55,738 nt of DNA from the NCBI RefSeq assembly GCF_008370255.1, contig NZ_SEUI01000005.1, positions 267 through 56,004 on the forward strand, written 5' to 3'. Below, piece after piece: positions 9,758-19,722 of the stretch (its first letter is position 1; each line of letters starts with the position of its first letter). The position numbers and the translations under genes are program-made. Below the pieces are notes generated by a model. The model was not told the DNA's origin, did not search any database, and saw only the letters and a list, made by a program, of their open reading frames with translations. This DNA comes from Pseudoalteromonas sp. FUC4. GTDB lineage: Bacteria > Pseudomonadota > Gammaproteobacteria > Enterobacterales > Alteromonadaceae.

Positions 9758-12208
9758 ATGTTTAAGCGAATTGGTTTAATTGTTGGAGCTGTATTACTAA
9801 GTACCTTGCTGCTTGGTTATTTATTTCGCTTGCCGTTATTACAGTGGACTATAGCGCCTGAGCTTAAAAAAGCAGGCATTACGTTAAGTTGTCTCGATTT
9901 TTCAATTACGCCTGAACTAAATATTCATGCTGATAAAGTGTGTTTAAATTATCAAAATCAACAGTTACAACTTACTGGTATTACTGCAAATACAAAGCGT
10001 GTAGATATTGAAAATGCAGTGCTAACAGTTAATCCACTCCCTAAAAGTGATAATGCTAATCAGCTAGCTAAAAATCTCGATTTAGCACTTCCCTTAAATC
10101 GCCCATTAATCAATATTAAACAGCTTGTAGTAAAAAGTGATGAGCTCAATAAGCCACTTAAAATAAGCATATTAGAACCCGAACTAAATAAATTTAATGT
10201 CTCGGGTGATATAAACGCGAGCGCAATTTTGACTGCTAATAAAGTAAGTGGTCAGTTTGAAATTAATGACACTCTTTTAAAGCACGTTATAAACACTAAA
10301 AATGCATTAATTGCAGATGCTAACTTTAATACTCAGCAAGCATTTAGCTTTGATGGTATAGAACTTGAGTTAAATGGCGATATTAGCTCCCAGTTTGCTC
10401 ACACGTATAAACAGTGCAAAGTTAACGTATTAACTACGGGGAAGTTGGCGACGCATTTTAATTTAAATAGCCAAGCGTTAATATTTAATACCGATTTGCT
10501 TAATAACAAAATTAATTTAACGCCAAGTTGTACGAATTTAATTCCGCCAAGTGAATACGCAGGCTTTATTAGTAAACAAGTGCCTTTAAATTGGCAACTA
10601 AAACTCCCTCAATCAATTAGCTTAGAGAGTAGTGAGTTGAGTGTACCTGTAATTAATTTGGTAAGCGTGGGCGATAAGCAATTTGATATTTTAATAACAG
10701 ATACAACACTAAATATTAAATCTCCATTTGAAGACTTACAGACGACTTTATCAGCTCAAATAAATACACCTGATATAAATAATATTAACGTTAATGCTCA
10801 GTTATCTGACGCTGCAATTAAAGGCGATTATGGCGTTATGCTTGAAGGCTTGCCTGAGTTTACACCTGCAACAGCGAATGGGCTTAGCCTTAGTGGTCAC
10901 TTTGATATAAGTGAGTTTATAGACTCAAAACCAGTCGGGCTTATAAATGCTAAATTAACGCTTAATAGTGTAGATGCGTTTGATATAAATGCAGTGCAAT
11001 ACCAAGGTGATTTAACAGCAAAAATGGACAAACAGTTAAACGCAGAGGTCGCGTTAACTCAGCAGTTAAAAAGTGCAGAATATAAAGAATTTAAAGTCAC
11101 AGATATAAGTAACACATTAACAGCAAATGCTAATTTAGGCGTAGGTGAGTTATTTGCTGATCTAACAGCAAAAACAAATATAAAGGCTGTTAATAGCCCT
11201 GACATAAAACTTAATAATATAAAAGTAGAGTCTACGGGGCTACAAAGCCGTGCACTAAAAGCCACGCATCACGCATTTATAAACGATGTTGAGTTAGTGA
11301 TAAATCATCATATGTCCTCGCAAGCTCATCCGTTTGAAGTGGTTATTCCTGAACAAAGTGCGCTGCCGTTAAATGCGTTTATCAGTCAATTTGAGCCACT
11401 TGCACAGTTAACAGAGGGCGAATTTAATGGCTATATTAGTGGCGATGTAAACTTACAACGTGCATCGTTTAATATGGGGATTAGTCATACAAGTGCACTG
11501 TATAACGATTACCTTGCAAGTGACTTAAACAGTGTATTTAGCGGGGAATATAATTCAGGTAAGCTTAATGTAAAACCAACTACCTTTAATTTAAATGAGT
11601 TTAGAGCGGGTGCCGTAGTTAAAGCGATTGAAGGGCAATGGCAAGTTAATAACAATACTGCGCTTATAAATGATGTAAAAGGAAATGTGTTTGGTGGCGA
11701 GTTTTCTTTAGATACCTACAAAATAGGGAAGCCAAACCAAGTTGCTAATGTTAAGTTTGAAAATATTGATGCAAGCAAACTTGTTACACTCGACGATAAG
11801 TCGGGCATTGTATTAACGGGACGCTTGGCGGGGTCTTTACCTGTTCACTTTGATAGTGGAAAAATTGAAATAATTGACGGTAGCTTATTTAGCCAAGGAA
11901 CAGGTAATTTAAAAATTACCAATAATGCCGCGTTTGATTCAGTGATGCAGCAACAGCAAGAGTTACAACCTGTGTTAGGGCTATTAACTAATTTAGATAT
12001 TCAAAAACTTAATAGCAGTGTGGCACTAAAAAATGATGGTTGGTTAAAACTAGGGGTTAATTTGCAAGGCTATAATAAAGCAGAGCAGCAGCAGGTTAAC
12101 TTTAATTATAACCACGAAGAAAACGTATTTACACTTTTGCGCGCACTGCGTTTAAGCGACGAAATTACACAGAAAGTTGAGCAACAATACTCACAAAAAG
12201 GAAACTAA
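9758..12208 (+). CDS. ydbH: YdbH-like AsmA-family intermembrane lipid-transport protein
   Basis: An 816-residue protein with one N-terminal membrane anchor (about residues 5-25, IGLIVGAVLLSTLLLGYLF) and a long, repetitive beta-rich periplasmic body. It resembles the YdbH branch of the AsmA-like superfamily. In E. coli, YdbH acts redundantly with TamB and YhdP to move phospholipids to the outer membrane, bridging the periplasm with the lipoprotein YnbE. The strongest evidence is context: the next two genes, 2 and 11 bases apart, are a YnbE-like lipoprotein and a YdbL-like DUF1318 protein, the same three-gene order as E. coli ydbH-ynbE-ydbL. Sequence similarity in the body is low, as usual for this family. 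A length of 816 is somewhat shorter than the E. coli protein (about 880). Confidence 0.85.
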   Translation: MFKRIGLIVGAVLLSTLLLGYLFRLPLLQWTIAPELKKAGITLSCLDFSITPELNIHADKVCLNYQNQQLQLTGITANTKRVDIENAVLTVNPLPKSDNANQLAKNLDLALPLNRPLINIKQLVVKSDELNKPLKISILEPELNKFNVSGDINASAILTANKVSGQFEINDTLLKHVINTKNALIADANFNTQQAFSFDGIELELNGDISSQFAHTYKQCKVNVLTTGKLATHFNLNSQALIFNTDLLNNKINLTPSCTNLIPPSEYAGFISKQVPLNWQLKLPQSISLESSELSVPVINLVSVGDKQFDILITDTTLNIKSPFEDLQTTLSAQINTPDINNINVNAQLSDAAIKGDYGVMLEGLPEFTPATANGLSLSGHFDISEFIDSKPVGLINAKLTLNSVDAFDINAVQYQGDLTAKMDKQLNAEVALTQQLKSAEYKEFKVTDISNTLTANANLGVGELFADLTAKTNIKAVNSPDIKLNNIKVESTGLQSRALKATHHAFINDVELVINHHMSSQAHPFEVVIPEQSALPLNAFISQFEPLAQLTEGEFNGYISGDVNLQRASFNMGISHTSALYNDYLASDLNSVFSGEYNSGKLNVKPTTFNLNEFRAGAVVKAIEGQWQVNNNTALINDVKGNVFGGEFSLDTYKIGKPNQVANVKFENIDASKLVTLDDKSGIVLTGRLAGSLPVHFDSGKIEIIDGSLFSQGTGNLKITNNAAFDSVMQQQQELQPVLGLLTNLDIQKLNSSVALKNDGWLKLGVNLQGYNKAEQQQVNFNYNHEENVFTLLRALRLSDEITQKVEQQYSQKGN

Positions 12209-12210
12209 TA

Positions 12211-12408
12211 ATGAGACAGTCGTTATTGATAAAAGTACTGCTCGCGCTGAGTGCTATTAGTGCACTAAGTGCTTGCACGCATCGTGTTGAGGTGTCTGCT
12301 AAAGAGCCCATTACTATTAATTTAAATGTGAAAGTTGATCACGAAATTCGCGTAAAAGTAGATAAAGAACTCGACAATTTATTTAGTGACGACAGTGAGT
12401 TATTTTAA
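12211..12408 (+). CDS. ynbE: YnbE-like small outer-membrane lipoprotein
   Basis: A 65-residue lipoprotein. The signal peptide (LLIKVLLALSAISALSAC) ends in a lipobox with Cys22 as the acylated residue. The mature part (THRVEVSAKEPITINLNVKVDHEIRV and so on) is predicted to form one or two beta strands, matching the reported role of YnbE as an outer-membrane partner that extends the YdbH beta groove. It begins two bases after the ydbH stop and is almost certainly translated from the same mRNA. Start chosen: ATG, with AAAGGAAACTAATA just upstream in the end of ydbH. Confidence 0.88.
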   Translation: MRQSLLIKVLLALSAISALSACTHRVEVSAKEPITINLNVKVDHEIRVKVDKELDNLFSDDSELF

Positions 12409-12419
12409 GGAGCTAGAAC

Positions 12420-12749
12420 ATGAATACGAAGAAAAAATTAAACATTATTACGTTAGTTAGTGCAGTATGTATGTCGTTCTCTGCGTGGGCTATTAGCCTT
12501 GATGACGCTAAAAACCAAGGTTTAGTAGGTGAAGATAGCTCTGGTTATTTAGGACTTGTTGTACAAAACGCAGAGGCAAAAGCCGTTGTTGATGACATAA
12601 ATGCAAAGCGTAAAGCGCAGTACTTAAAGCTCGCTAAAAAGAATAACTTGTCACTTTCACAAGTAGAGGCACTCGCCGCTGCCAAAACAATTGAAAAAAC
12701 CCAAAGTGGTCATTACGTTGAAGTAAATGGTAACTGGGTTAAAAAATAG
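12420..12749 (+). CDS. ydbL: YdbL-like DUF1318 periplasmic protein
   Basis: A 109-residue secreted protein of the YdbL/DUF1318 family, third gene of the ydbH-ynbE-ydbL operon. Residues 1-24 form a Sec signal peptide ending in SAWA. The conserved family signature follows: SLDDAKNQGLVGEDSSGYLG (about 26-45), then VVDDINAKRKAQYLKLAKKN. AAGGAGCTAGAAC gives a good ribosome site. Its function is thought to be tuning the YdbH-YnbE bridge in E. coli; that is known of the family and not shown by this sequence. A terminator follows 50 bases later. Confidence 0.9.
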   Translation: MNTKKKLNIITLVSAVCMSFSAWAISLDDAKNQGLVGEDSSGYLGLVVQNAEAKAVVDDINAKRKAQYLKLAKKNNLSLSQVEALAAAKTIEKTQSGHYVEVNGNWVKK

Positions 12750-12798
12750 CGATCCCAGCTAGCTTTACTTTGCTAAAGCTAAGAATAAAATCAAGAAT

Positions 12799-12828
12799 AA
12801 AACCGAGCCTCTAAGCGCTCGGTTTTTT
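12799..12828. terminator. Bidirectional terminator after ydbL, overlapping the next gene's end
   Basis: The stem ACCGAGC/GCTCGGT has a T run on the plus strand and an A run giving T's on the minus strand. The stop codon of the converging minus-strand gene (12811-12813) lies in the loop, so the hairpin lies partly inside that coding sequence. Confidence 0.88.
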
Positions 12829-13359
12829 ACAGCCTTCGAGTAACTGCTGCCAAAAATCAATCCCCTTACGTCTTGCTAAGTTTATATTATGCTCAGGAAT
12901 AGATTCAGGCTCGTTATAATTATCAAGTGCTTCGCTCATGCTTGCTTCGCGGATTAAATGCAAAGTAGGAAAGGGCGCTCTATTTGTGTAGTTTGCGGCA
13001 TCGGTTTCATCACTGTCAGCAAATACGTAGTTAGGGTGAAAGTTAGCGATTTGATACTTCCCTTCAAAGCCTTGCGCGACTAAAAGTGCATTAGCTAAAT
13101 CGACCAAGTCTAAAAAGTCTTCAAAGTCACTAAAGCCGTTGTCAAACATGATAAGTGTTGTTTCGCGCTCTGGTTCACGGTCAAGCTCAACACATTGCTC
13201 AAGCATATCCATTACAGCATCATCCATACTCGTTGCTGAGCTTACTATGTAATGAATACAGTTATTTTCTACTTCTTTTCGAGCAAACGGGCAAAAGTTA
13301 TATTTAACAATAACAGATGATACCCATTCGCGGGTTTGGCTTATAGCTATGTTGGTCAC
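12811..13359 (-). CDS. DUF1415 family protein
   Basis: A 182-residue cytoplasmic protein of the DUF1415 family, whose function is unknown. Recognisable stretches are YNFCPFARKEV (about residues 20-30), an IMFDNGFSDFEDFLDLVDLA block near 71-90, and IANFHPNYVFAD near 103-114. Residues His, Cys and Asp in these are well conserved in the family and could be catalytic, which is inference. The start is GTG at 13359, overlapping the waaA stop in a GTGA junction, so translation is probably coupled to waaA. Its stop lies in the loop of the terminator shared with ydbL. Confidence 0.85.
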   Translation of the reverse strand: MTNIAISQTREWVSSVIVKYNFCPFARKEVENNCIHYIVSSATSMDDAVMDMLEQCVELDREPERETTLIMFDNGFSDFEDFLDLVDLANALLVAQGFEGKYQIANFHPNYVFADSDETDAANYTNRAPFPTLHLIREASMSEALDNYNEPESIPEHNINLARRKGIDFWQQLLEGCKKPSA

Positions 13360-14639
13360 GGTTTTGGCTCTAAATATTGATTAATAATGGTAAGTGTTTT
13401 TTGTATAGCACCTTGGTTTTTAGTTACGCATTGCGCAGCTTTAATACCTAAGGTTTGGCACGCTTTTGTGTTTTGGCTAAACGTTATAAGCTGCTTTGCG
13501 AGTTCGTCGTTACTATCAACCACTACAGCGCCTTTAAGTTTTATTAGCTCGGGGTAAACATGATTAAAATTGTATGTGTGTGGGCCTGTTATTACACCTA
13601 CCGAAAACGCAGCGGATTCTAGTGGGTTATGCCCACCTCTGCGAATTAAGCTGCCGCCAATAAAGCTCACATTTGCAGCGCCATATAAACACTGTAACTC
13701 ACCAAGCGTATCAGCAAGGAGTACTTGCTCATTATTATAGTTATTTTGGCTACGACGGCTAAAGCTAAGTGGGCTTTGTGTTAAAAGCTCTGCCACTTTG
13801 TCAAATTGCTCTGGATGGCGCGGGGCAATTATAAGTAATGCGTTCGGTTGCTTTTTTAGTAACTCTTGATGGGCTGAAAGTACCAGCTCATGTTCAACAG
13901 GATGTGTTGAGCCTGCCACCCACACAAAGCGTTCATTACTACTATAAAGTTGTTTAAGGTTGAGTACTTTGGCTAATTGCTCTTCACTTGGTGTTATATC
14001 AAATTTTATAGAGCCTGTTACATGGCTTTTTGAAGTTTCGAGACCAAGCTCTATAAAACGCTCAGCATCTGTTTTGTTATGGCTCGCAAGTACTGTAATT
14101 GAGCGCATAATAATGTGCGTTAATTTGGCTACCTTTTGATAACCCTGCTGTGACTTCTCTGAGAGCCTTGCATTGATAACAAGTACCGGTATATTTTTTT
14201 TGTGACTTATCGCCATTAAATTTGGCCATAGCTCGGTTTCTAAAATACATAATGCTTGTGGCTTAATACGCTTTAAAAACCGGGCTGTCGCAAACGGAAA
14301 ATCGATTGGTAAGTAGCTACACGCCACAGTATTTTTAAACTGGTTAAGTATTTGCTCTCTGCCTGTTGGGGTATTACAGGTTATAAGTATATTTAAATTT
14401 GGATGCGCGTTTTGAAGCGCTTTAATAAGCGGCGTTGCGGCAAGTACCTCACCAACAGAAGCACAATGAAAAACTAGAGGTTTGGTTTTAGTCGTAAATA
14501 AAGACTTACTGACAAACCCAAAGCGCTCTTTAAAGTGTGCACGATAGCCTTGGTTTTTTTTACCTCGTAAAATATAGAGATAAAATACAATCAGTGGGCT
14601 AATAATAATTAATGCGAATGAGTAAAAAATGCGTGCCAT
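13356..14639 (-). CDS. waaA: 3-deoxy-D-manno-octulosonic acid transferase
   Basis: Transfers Kdo from CMP-Kdo to lipid IVA at the inner membrane, starting LPS core assembly. It is a GT30 enzyme of 427 residues, the usual length. An N-terminal membrane anchor (about 5-23) is followed by VFHCASVGEVLAATPLI (about 54-70), with the Glu that serves as catalytic base in this family, and later by GSTHPVEHELVLSA and the GGSLIRRGGHNPLE donor-site motif. The next opposite-strand genes are gmhA-hldE, so this is the start of an LPS core locus. A Kdo kinase gene lies nearby, which in Haemophilus and Vibrio goes with a WaaA that adds a single Kdo; whether that holds here is inference. Confidence 0.95.
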   Translation of the reverse strand: MARIFYSFALIIISPLIVFYLYILRGKKNQGYRAHFKERFGFVSKSLFTTKTKPLVFHCASVGEVLAATPLIKALQNAHPNLNILITCNTPTGREQILNQFKNTVACSYLPIDFPFATARFLKRIKPQALCILETELWPNLMAISHKKNIPVLVINARLSEKSQQGYQKVAKLTHIIMRSITVLASHNKTDAERFIELGLETSKSHVTGSIKFDITPSEEQLAKVLNLKQLYSSNERFVWVAGSTHPVEHELVLSAHQELLKKQPNALLIIAPRHPEQFDKVAELLTQSPLSFSRRSQNNYNNEQVLLADTLGELQCLYGAANVSFIGGSLIRRGGHNPLESAAFSVGVITGPHTYNFNHVYPELIKLKGAVVVDSNDELAKQLITFSQNTKACQTLGIKAAQCVTKNQGAIQKTLTIINQYLEPKP

Positions 14640-14821
14640 ACTGATCTTTCTTAAAGGGAAGTGGCGCTAGTTTACCGTGAAATAGCCGTTTTCTAAACAT
14701 ACTCGCAATAAAATATGGTCTGGGTTCAGTTATAACCCGATAAAATGCACACAATTAAATAAAATTATGGAATAATGGATTTAATTTTTCCCTGCTATTT
14801 CAGTTCCTAGAGGAATTTTTC

Positions 14822-15412
14822 ATGTCAATTATCGATTCAGTGGCAACTAGCTACGTTGAAACATTAAACCGTCATCAAGCATTATTTGAAACGATGGAAG
14901 CTTATCATCAAGAATCTATGCAACTGTTAGAAGCATGCCACAGTGCATTACAAGCTGGTGGCAAGATTGTTTGGTTTGGTAACGGCGGTAGTGCAGCCGA
15001 TGCGCAGCATTTAGCAGCAGAATTTGTAGTGCGTTATAAATTAGAACGTGGTCCGCTTGCCTCAATGGCATTGACGACTGACACCTCTATTTTAACAGCA
15101 CACAGCAACGATTATCACTTTGATACGGTGTTTGAACGTCAAGTCCAAGCGCTATGTAAGCCAGAAGATTTAGTGATTGGTTTAACCACATCAGGTACTA
15201 GTAATAATATTAATTTAGCATTAGAAGCTGCAAATAAACTAGGCGCTTTTACAGTGGCATTAACTGGGCGTGATGGCGGTAAAGTAAAAGACATTGCTAA
15301 GTTACCTATTATTATAAAAAATGACGAAACAGCACGTATTCAAGAAGCTCACATGTTTATAGGTCACTGGTTATGTGAAGCCATGGATATGGTGGTTGCG
15401 GAGCAGCAGTAA
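14822..15412 (+). CDS. gmhA: D-sedoheptulose-7-phosphate isomerase
   Basis: Converts sedoheptulose 7-phosphate into D-glycero-D-manno-heptose 7-phosphate, the first step to ADP-heptose for the LPS core. The SIS-domain phosphosugar site is seen in [22 protein letters not shown] (about residues 51-72) and in [10 protein letters not shown] (about 121-130). Late residues [13 protein letters not shown] carry the conserved His. At 196 residues it is full length. AGAGGAA lies nine bases before ATG. Its TAA overlaps the hldE ATG by one base, so the two are translated together. Confidence 0.96.
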   Translation: MSIIDSVATSYVETLNRHQALFETMEAYHQESMQLLEACHSALQAGGKIVWFGNGGSAADAQHLAAEFVVRYKLERGPLASMALTTDTSILTAHSNDYHFDTVFERQVQALCKPEDLVIGLTTSGTSNNINLALEAANKLGAFTVALTGRDGGKVKDIAKLPIIIKNDETARIQEAHMFIGHWLCEAMDMVVAEQQ

Positions 15413-16851
15413 TGGATTTATCGTTATTAAAAAACTTATCAGCGGCACGAATATTAGTTGTTGGCGATGTAATGCTAGACCGCTATTGGTATGGTGATAC
15501 AGGGCGTATTTCACCAGAAGCACCAGTACCTGTTGTTAAAGTAAGTAAATTTGAAGACAAAGCGGGCGGCGCAGCTAACGTTGCAAAAAATATAGCGCGG
15601 TTAGATGCAAAAGTTGGCTTACTGGGCTTAATTGGTGAAGACGAAAGCGGGCAGATTTTAGAGACTATCCTAAAAGGTGAAAAAATAAGCTCACAATTAG
15701 TCAGTGTATGTGATTTACCGACTATTTCGAAAATGCGTGTTATTAGCCGCCACCAACAACTCGTTCGTCTTGATTTAGAAGAAACATTTACCGAGCAACA
15801 TAGCCAACTTTTATTAAACCGTTTAGAGCTTGTACTTGATGAATACGATTTTATTGTGTTCTCTGATTACAGCAAAGGATCTTTAAGCTTAATTAAAGAG
15901 ATGGTAAGCCTTGCTAAAAGTGCGGGTAAAACAGTTTTAATCGACCCTAAATCGCCAGATTTACATTTATATGAAGGTGCTGATTATATTACACCTAATT
16001 TACATGAGTTTAAGTTAGCGGGTGGTCAAACCGATTCAGAAGAAGCTTTAGCAGCAAGTGCGCGTGATTTAATTAGCAAAAATGGCATTAAAGCCATGTT
16101 GCTTACGCGTTCTGAGCAAGGTATGTCGCTTATTAATGCAGATGAAAAATTTGATTTTGCAGCGCAAGAGCTTGAAGTAAGCGATGTAACCGGTGCCGGT
16201 GATACGGTTATAGCTACACTCGCTGTTATGCTTGGCGCGGGCATGGAACCTAAAGATGCTGTCGAAATTGCTAATTTAGCCGCAGGTATCGTTGTGAGTA
16301 AGTTTGGTGCAGCAACGGTCTCGCCAGAAGAGCTAAGCCGCAAGCTTGGTCAGTATTTACATACTACGGGTGAGCATTACCAAACCCCATTTGATGATGT
16401 ACTTCAGCATATTGAATTTGCAAAACAAAACGGTGAAACCATTGTATTTACTAATGGCTGCTTTGATATTTTACATGCGGGGCATGTACGTTATTTAGCA
16501 CAAGCTAAAGCACGAGGCGATAGACTCGTTGTTGGATTAAATAATGATGAATCTATTACGCGTTTAAAAGGGGCAGAACGTCCTATTAACCCGCTAGATG
16601 AGCGTGCGATGGTACTTAGCGCACTTTCATCAGTTGATTGGGTTATTCCGTTTGGTAGCTTAGATGAAAACGATACTCCCGCTAAATTAATTGAGCAAAT
16701 AAGCCCTGATATTTTAGTTAAAGGTGGCGACTACACCGTAGAGCAAATAGCGGGTGCTGAGCATGTACTTCGTCATGGCGGAAAAGTTGAAGTGCTTGAG
16801 TTTTTAGATGGGTGTTCAACATCAAAAGTAATTAGTAAAATTAAACAGTAA
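15412..16851 (+). CDS. hldE: Bifunctional heptose-7-phosphate kinase / heptose-1-phosphate adenylyltransferase
   Basis: Catalyses two steps of ADP-heptose synthesis. The N-terminal ribokinase-like domain (about residues 1-318) makes heptose 1,7-bisphosphate and shows [13 protein letters not shown] with the catalytic Asp. The C-terminal nucleotidyltransferase domain (about 340-479) makes ADP-heptose and shows [17 protein letters not shown] with the HxGH motif. The length of 479 residues matches E. coli HldE (477). Together with gmhA (upstream) and gmhB (22730) this gives the pathway up to ADP-D,D-heptose; the epimerase hldD is not in the window. Confidence 0.97.
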   Translation: MDLSLLKNLSAARILVVGDVMLDRYWYGDTGRISPEAPVPVVKVSKFEDKAGGAANVAKNIARLDAKVGLLGLIGEDESGQILETILKGEKISSQLVSVCDLPTISKMRVISRHQQLVRLDLEETFTEQHSQLLLNRLELVLDEYDFIVFSDYSKGSLSLIKEMVSLAKSAGKTVLIDPKSPDLHLYEGADYITPNLHEFKLAGGQTDSEEALAASARDLISKNGIKAMLLTRSEQGMSLINADEKFDFAAQELEVSDVTGAGDTVIATLAVMLGAGMEPKDAVEIANLAAGIVVSKFGAATVSPEELSRKLGQYLHTTGEHYQTPFDDVLQHIEFAKQNGETIVFTNGCFDILHAGHVRYLAQAKARGDRLVVGLNNDESITRLKGAERPINPLDERAMVLSALSSVDWVIPFGSLDENDTPAKLIEQISPDILVKGGDYTVEQIAGAEHVLRHGGKVEVLEFLDGCSTSKVISKIKQ

Positions 16852-16875
16852 CTACTGATTTAATTAAAAAAATAC

Positions 16876-16911
16876 AAAAAAGGGATTAAAACAGTGTTTT
16901 GATCCCTTTTT
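16876..16911. terminator. Bidirectional terminator between hldE and the Wzi-like gene
   Basis: A long hairpin, AAAAAGGGAT...ATCCCTTTTT, with an inner AAAAC/GTTTT extension. It lies between convergent genes. Confidence 0.88.
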
Positions 16912-16931
16912 ATTTTTAATAAAGTAACTTA

Positions 16932-18479
16932 TTAAAAATTGAATTCATACTTAGCAAATGCAGAAGTATCGTTTTCAGCACCGTCATTGTTTGATGCAAA
17001 TGCACCTAAAGTGACGCGCCCCCCCATAGAAAGCATTCTGTAACGTACTTCTAGCTGTTTAGAGTTAAACCCAGTTTTAGTGATGGTGTTTCCTAAGTCA
17101 GGATTGTTAGGATAACGATCGCGATTGTCACTATTATAATCAACACTGCGCAGTTTTACCTGCCAATCATTACCATTTGACAGTTGGCCTAATAAAGTTA
17201 GAACAACTGATTGTGCATCATTATCATAAGTTGAACCAATTGTACGGCCGTGGTAGCGATAACCAGATTTGTAATCTGAGTGCTCATAGTAGCAATTTTC
17301 ATTTGTAGACTCTGCTGAACATGAAACACCTGTATCTATATATTCAACATTTACTAATATATTTTGATCGTATATTCGTTGTGTCGTTTGCACACCAAAT
17401 AAATAAGCTCTATCGGCTGGCTTAAACTGTGAACTAGCATCTTCGCCAATCGTACTGGCATATACAGCATAAGGTTGATTAAAAAGTGTATCTGACCAAC
17501 GAACGTCAATACCCGCTAGCTGATTACCAATTTTTGACTCTAATTGGCTATCGCAATTATCAGTGCCATCAATACATGCCGTTTGCCCAGTGATAACATC
17601 AATAAAGTCTCCTGCAGAGCTTGGTTGACCTTCGCCAGCCCATTGAGCAGACCAACTCACGGAAATTTCTAATTGTTGCATTGGACGAATGTTTAATCTG
17701 CTGCTCCAAAGTAAAGCATCAGGAACAACACGCGTTGATTCAAGCTTTGCCATTTGTGCAGTAAAGCCCCATTGGCCGATCCAACTTAACCATGGTGTTT
17801 CAAAAGCGGTACTTTTTTCTCGAGTAACACTAAGCGCAGGTAAAGGTTTTGCATTACCAGACATAATTAAGCTGTTATCAACACCTGGGCCCCAAAATTG
17901 TTCAACAGCACCCGCTCTAAAAATCCAGTTACCTAAGCGATATGCTAAGTAGCTGTCATCAAATGAGGTGTCGTTACAATCAGTTAAAGCTTGCACATCA
18001 GTGGCTATATCGTCAGTCGTTTTCCCATCAACTAAACATTTTTTACCATCTTTACGATAATTTACAGCTATTTTAGCCGCAAAGTTATCACCTAAATAGG
18101 AATAAGCAGCAGAAAGCTCGGTCTCTTGAGTATCAGTTGCACCAAAGCTCGTTGCTACAATAGGATCTGTCGCTGCAAATGCTGAAAATTGAACGCTATG
18201 CGAACTACTATTCTCTGATTTATAACGGTGTTTAACGCGTAATAAAGCATCCTGTAAACTTGGAGATAATTGCTCCAGCGGTATGCTTTGCACATCACTT
18301 ATAAAACTCTTCCACATAAGCGGGTAGGTGGTTACAGGCGCCAAAATAACACCCGCATCAGCTAATTGTTGAATATCAGCTCTTAACCCGTAATCATCAG
18401 GCTTTACCCAGGGTTCAGCATTTACTGATGCGCTTACTGCGCAAAAAAGAGTAGAGAGAAGAAAAATTCTGTTTCGCAA
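16932..18479 (-). CDS. Wzi-like capsule assembly outer-membrane protein
   Basis: A 515-residue outer-membrane beta-barrel protein resembling the capsule-assembly Wzi family. A signal peptide of 21 residues ends in SVNA. The mature N-terminus (WVKPDDYGLRADIQQLADAG) and the segment RAGAVEQFWGPGVDNSLIMS (about 190-212) are typical. Its last residues, SAFAKYEFNF, end in Phe like many outer-membrane barrels. The start is TTG at 18479, supported by AAGGA ten bases upstream. In Klebsiella and E. coli, Wzi anchors capsule at the surface; here no capsule export genes are adjacent, so it may bind another surface polysaccharide. The location within an LPS-core locus fits that. Confidence 0.85.
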   Translation of the reverse strand: MRNRIFLLSTLFCAVSASVNAEPWVKPDDYGLRADIQQLADAGVILAPVTTYPLMWKSFISDVQSIPLEQLSPSLQDALLRVKHRYKSENSSSHSVQFSAFAATDPIVATSFGATDTQETELSAAYSYLGDNFAAKIAVNYRKDGKKCLVDGKTTDDIATDVQALTDCNDTSFDDSYLAYRLGNWIFRAGAVEQFWGPGVDNSLIMSGNAKPLPALSVTREKSTAFETPWLSWIGQWGFTAQMAKLESTRVVPDALLWSSRLNIRPMQQLEISVSWSAQWAGEGQPSSAGDFIDVITGQTACIDGTDNCDSQLESKIGNQLAGIDVRWSDTLFNQPYAVYASTIGEDASSQFKPADRAYLFGVQTTQRIYDQNILVNVEYIDTGVSCSAESTNENCYYEHSDYKSGYRYHGRTIGSTYDNDAQSVVLTLLGQLSNGNDWQVKLRSVDYNSDNRDRYPNNPDLGNTITKTGFNSKQLEVRYRMLSMGGRVTLGAFASNNDGAENDTSAFAKYEFNF

Positions 18480-18648
18480 AGTTCAGATCCTTGTGATTTA
18501 TATTGTGGCTAAGTTTATCAATCAAAGCGGTGGAATGCAGTAAATAATCAATTTTTTGGCGTTAATTTAATGCATAAAAATGTAACCTGTCTATCGCATG
18601 AAGTATCTGATTGGTATACTACTGCTCAAATAGGAAATTGAGAATGCA

Positions 18649-19722
18649 ATGAGCAACAAACGACTTTTATTTATTCCAGTATCATCGCCAGAAGGCATTG
18701 GTGAGTATATGCGCTCGTTGTTGTTAGCTCAAAGTTTACAGGCAGAAGTTGCTGATTCTCTCGATATTCATTTTATATTAAATAAGCATACTCCTTATGC
18801 TAAAACTTGTCCTTTTAAAACTACACTGCTCGAACACTCAGCAACTAAAGAGCTAGATTCAGTTTGCGATTTTATAACGCAATTTAAACCTGATGTCGTT
18901 GTTTTCGATTGTGCAGGGCGCGCGGGCCACATGAAAGCAGCTAAAAAGGTAGGTGCTAAAGTTATATTTATTTCTCAGCATGCTAAAAAACGTGCTAAAG
19001 GTTTAAAGCTTAACAGGGTAAATTTAATTGATGCACATTGGGTGGTTCAACCTGATTACTGTATTGAACCACTTACATGGACAGAAACTACCAAGTTAGA
19101 CATGTTTTCTTTGGCGTATCCTCGTAATGTTGGGCCTTTTGTTGCATTTGCTTCTTGTGTGCAAAAGCGGGATGTTTTAAATCGCTATAATTTAGTACCG
19201 AATGGCTACTTTATTGTTAATGCGGGTTCAGGCGGCCATAGTGTAAACAACCTAAACTGCGCTGATGTATATTTTGAAGCTGCACTCAAAATAACTAAAC
19301 TCACAGGCCTAAAAGGCGTTGTTGTTTTTGGTCCAAATTATAATCAAACCATTCCCAAAAGTGATGAGCTAATTTGTTTAACAAGCTTGCAAAACACTGA
19401 TTTTTTAGCATTAATGAATCAAGCTAAAGTTGCATTACTGAGTGGCGGCGATACCCTACTACAAGCAATTGCCGTTAAAACACCTATTGTTGCATGTGCA
19501 ATTTCTAAAGATCAAAATACACGTTTGGATCACTGTGTTAATACGGGTGTTGTAATTAAAACAAATCTTGATATAGATGAAATCACTACAAACATAGCTC
19601 AAGTTATTACCGAGCCTTTTTATAGTCAGTTTATTGATAAATATAACCAGCTTGATAATTCAAATAGTTATGATGTAATAATTAATGGTATAAAAAATAT
19701 GCTTATAGGAGATCGCTTATGA
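18649..19722 (+). CDS. GT-B-fold glycosyltransferase-like protein, LPS core locus
   Basis: A 357-residue soluble protein that looks like a GT-B enzyme of the MurG/PseG type; I cannot assign a named family. Features: an N-terminal nucleotide-fold beta strand (LLFIPVSSPEGIGEYMRSLLLA), a glycine-rich hinge (FIVNAGSGGHSVN, about residues 185-197), VVFGPNYNQT (about 224-233), and a donor-site-like ALLSGGDTLLQAIAVKTPIVA (about 263-283). No membrane segment is seen. Its last four bases overlap the next glycosyltransferase in an ATGA junction, so the two act in one operon. The natural guess is addition of a core or outer-core sugar; the donor and acceptor are unknown. Confidence 0.7.
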   Translation: MSNKRLLFIPVSSPEGIGEYMRSLLLAQSLQAEVADSLDIHFILNKHTPYAKTCPFKTTLLEHSATKELDSVCDFITQFKPDVVVFDCAGRAGHMKAAKKVGAKVIFISQHAKKRAKGLKLNRVNLIDAHWVVQPDYCIEPLTWTETTKLDMFSLAYPRNVGPFVAFASCVQKRDVLNRYNLVPNGYFIVNAGSGGHSVNNLNCADVYFEAALKITKLTGLKGVVVFGPNYNQTIPKSDELICLTSLQNTDFLALMNQAKVALLSGGDTLLQAIAVKTPIVACAISKDQNTRLDHCVNTGVVIKTNLDIDEITTNIAQVITEPFYSQFIDKYNQLDNSNSYDVIINGIKNMLIGDRL

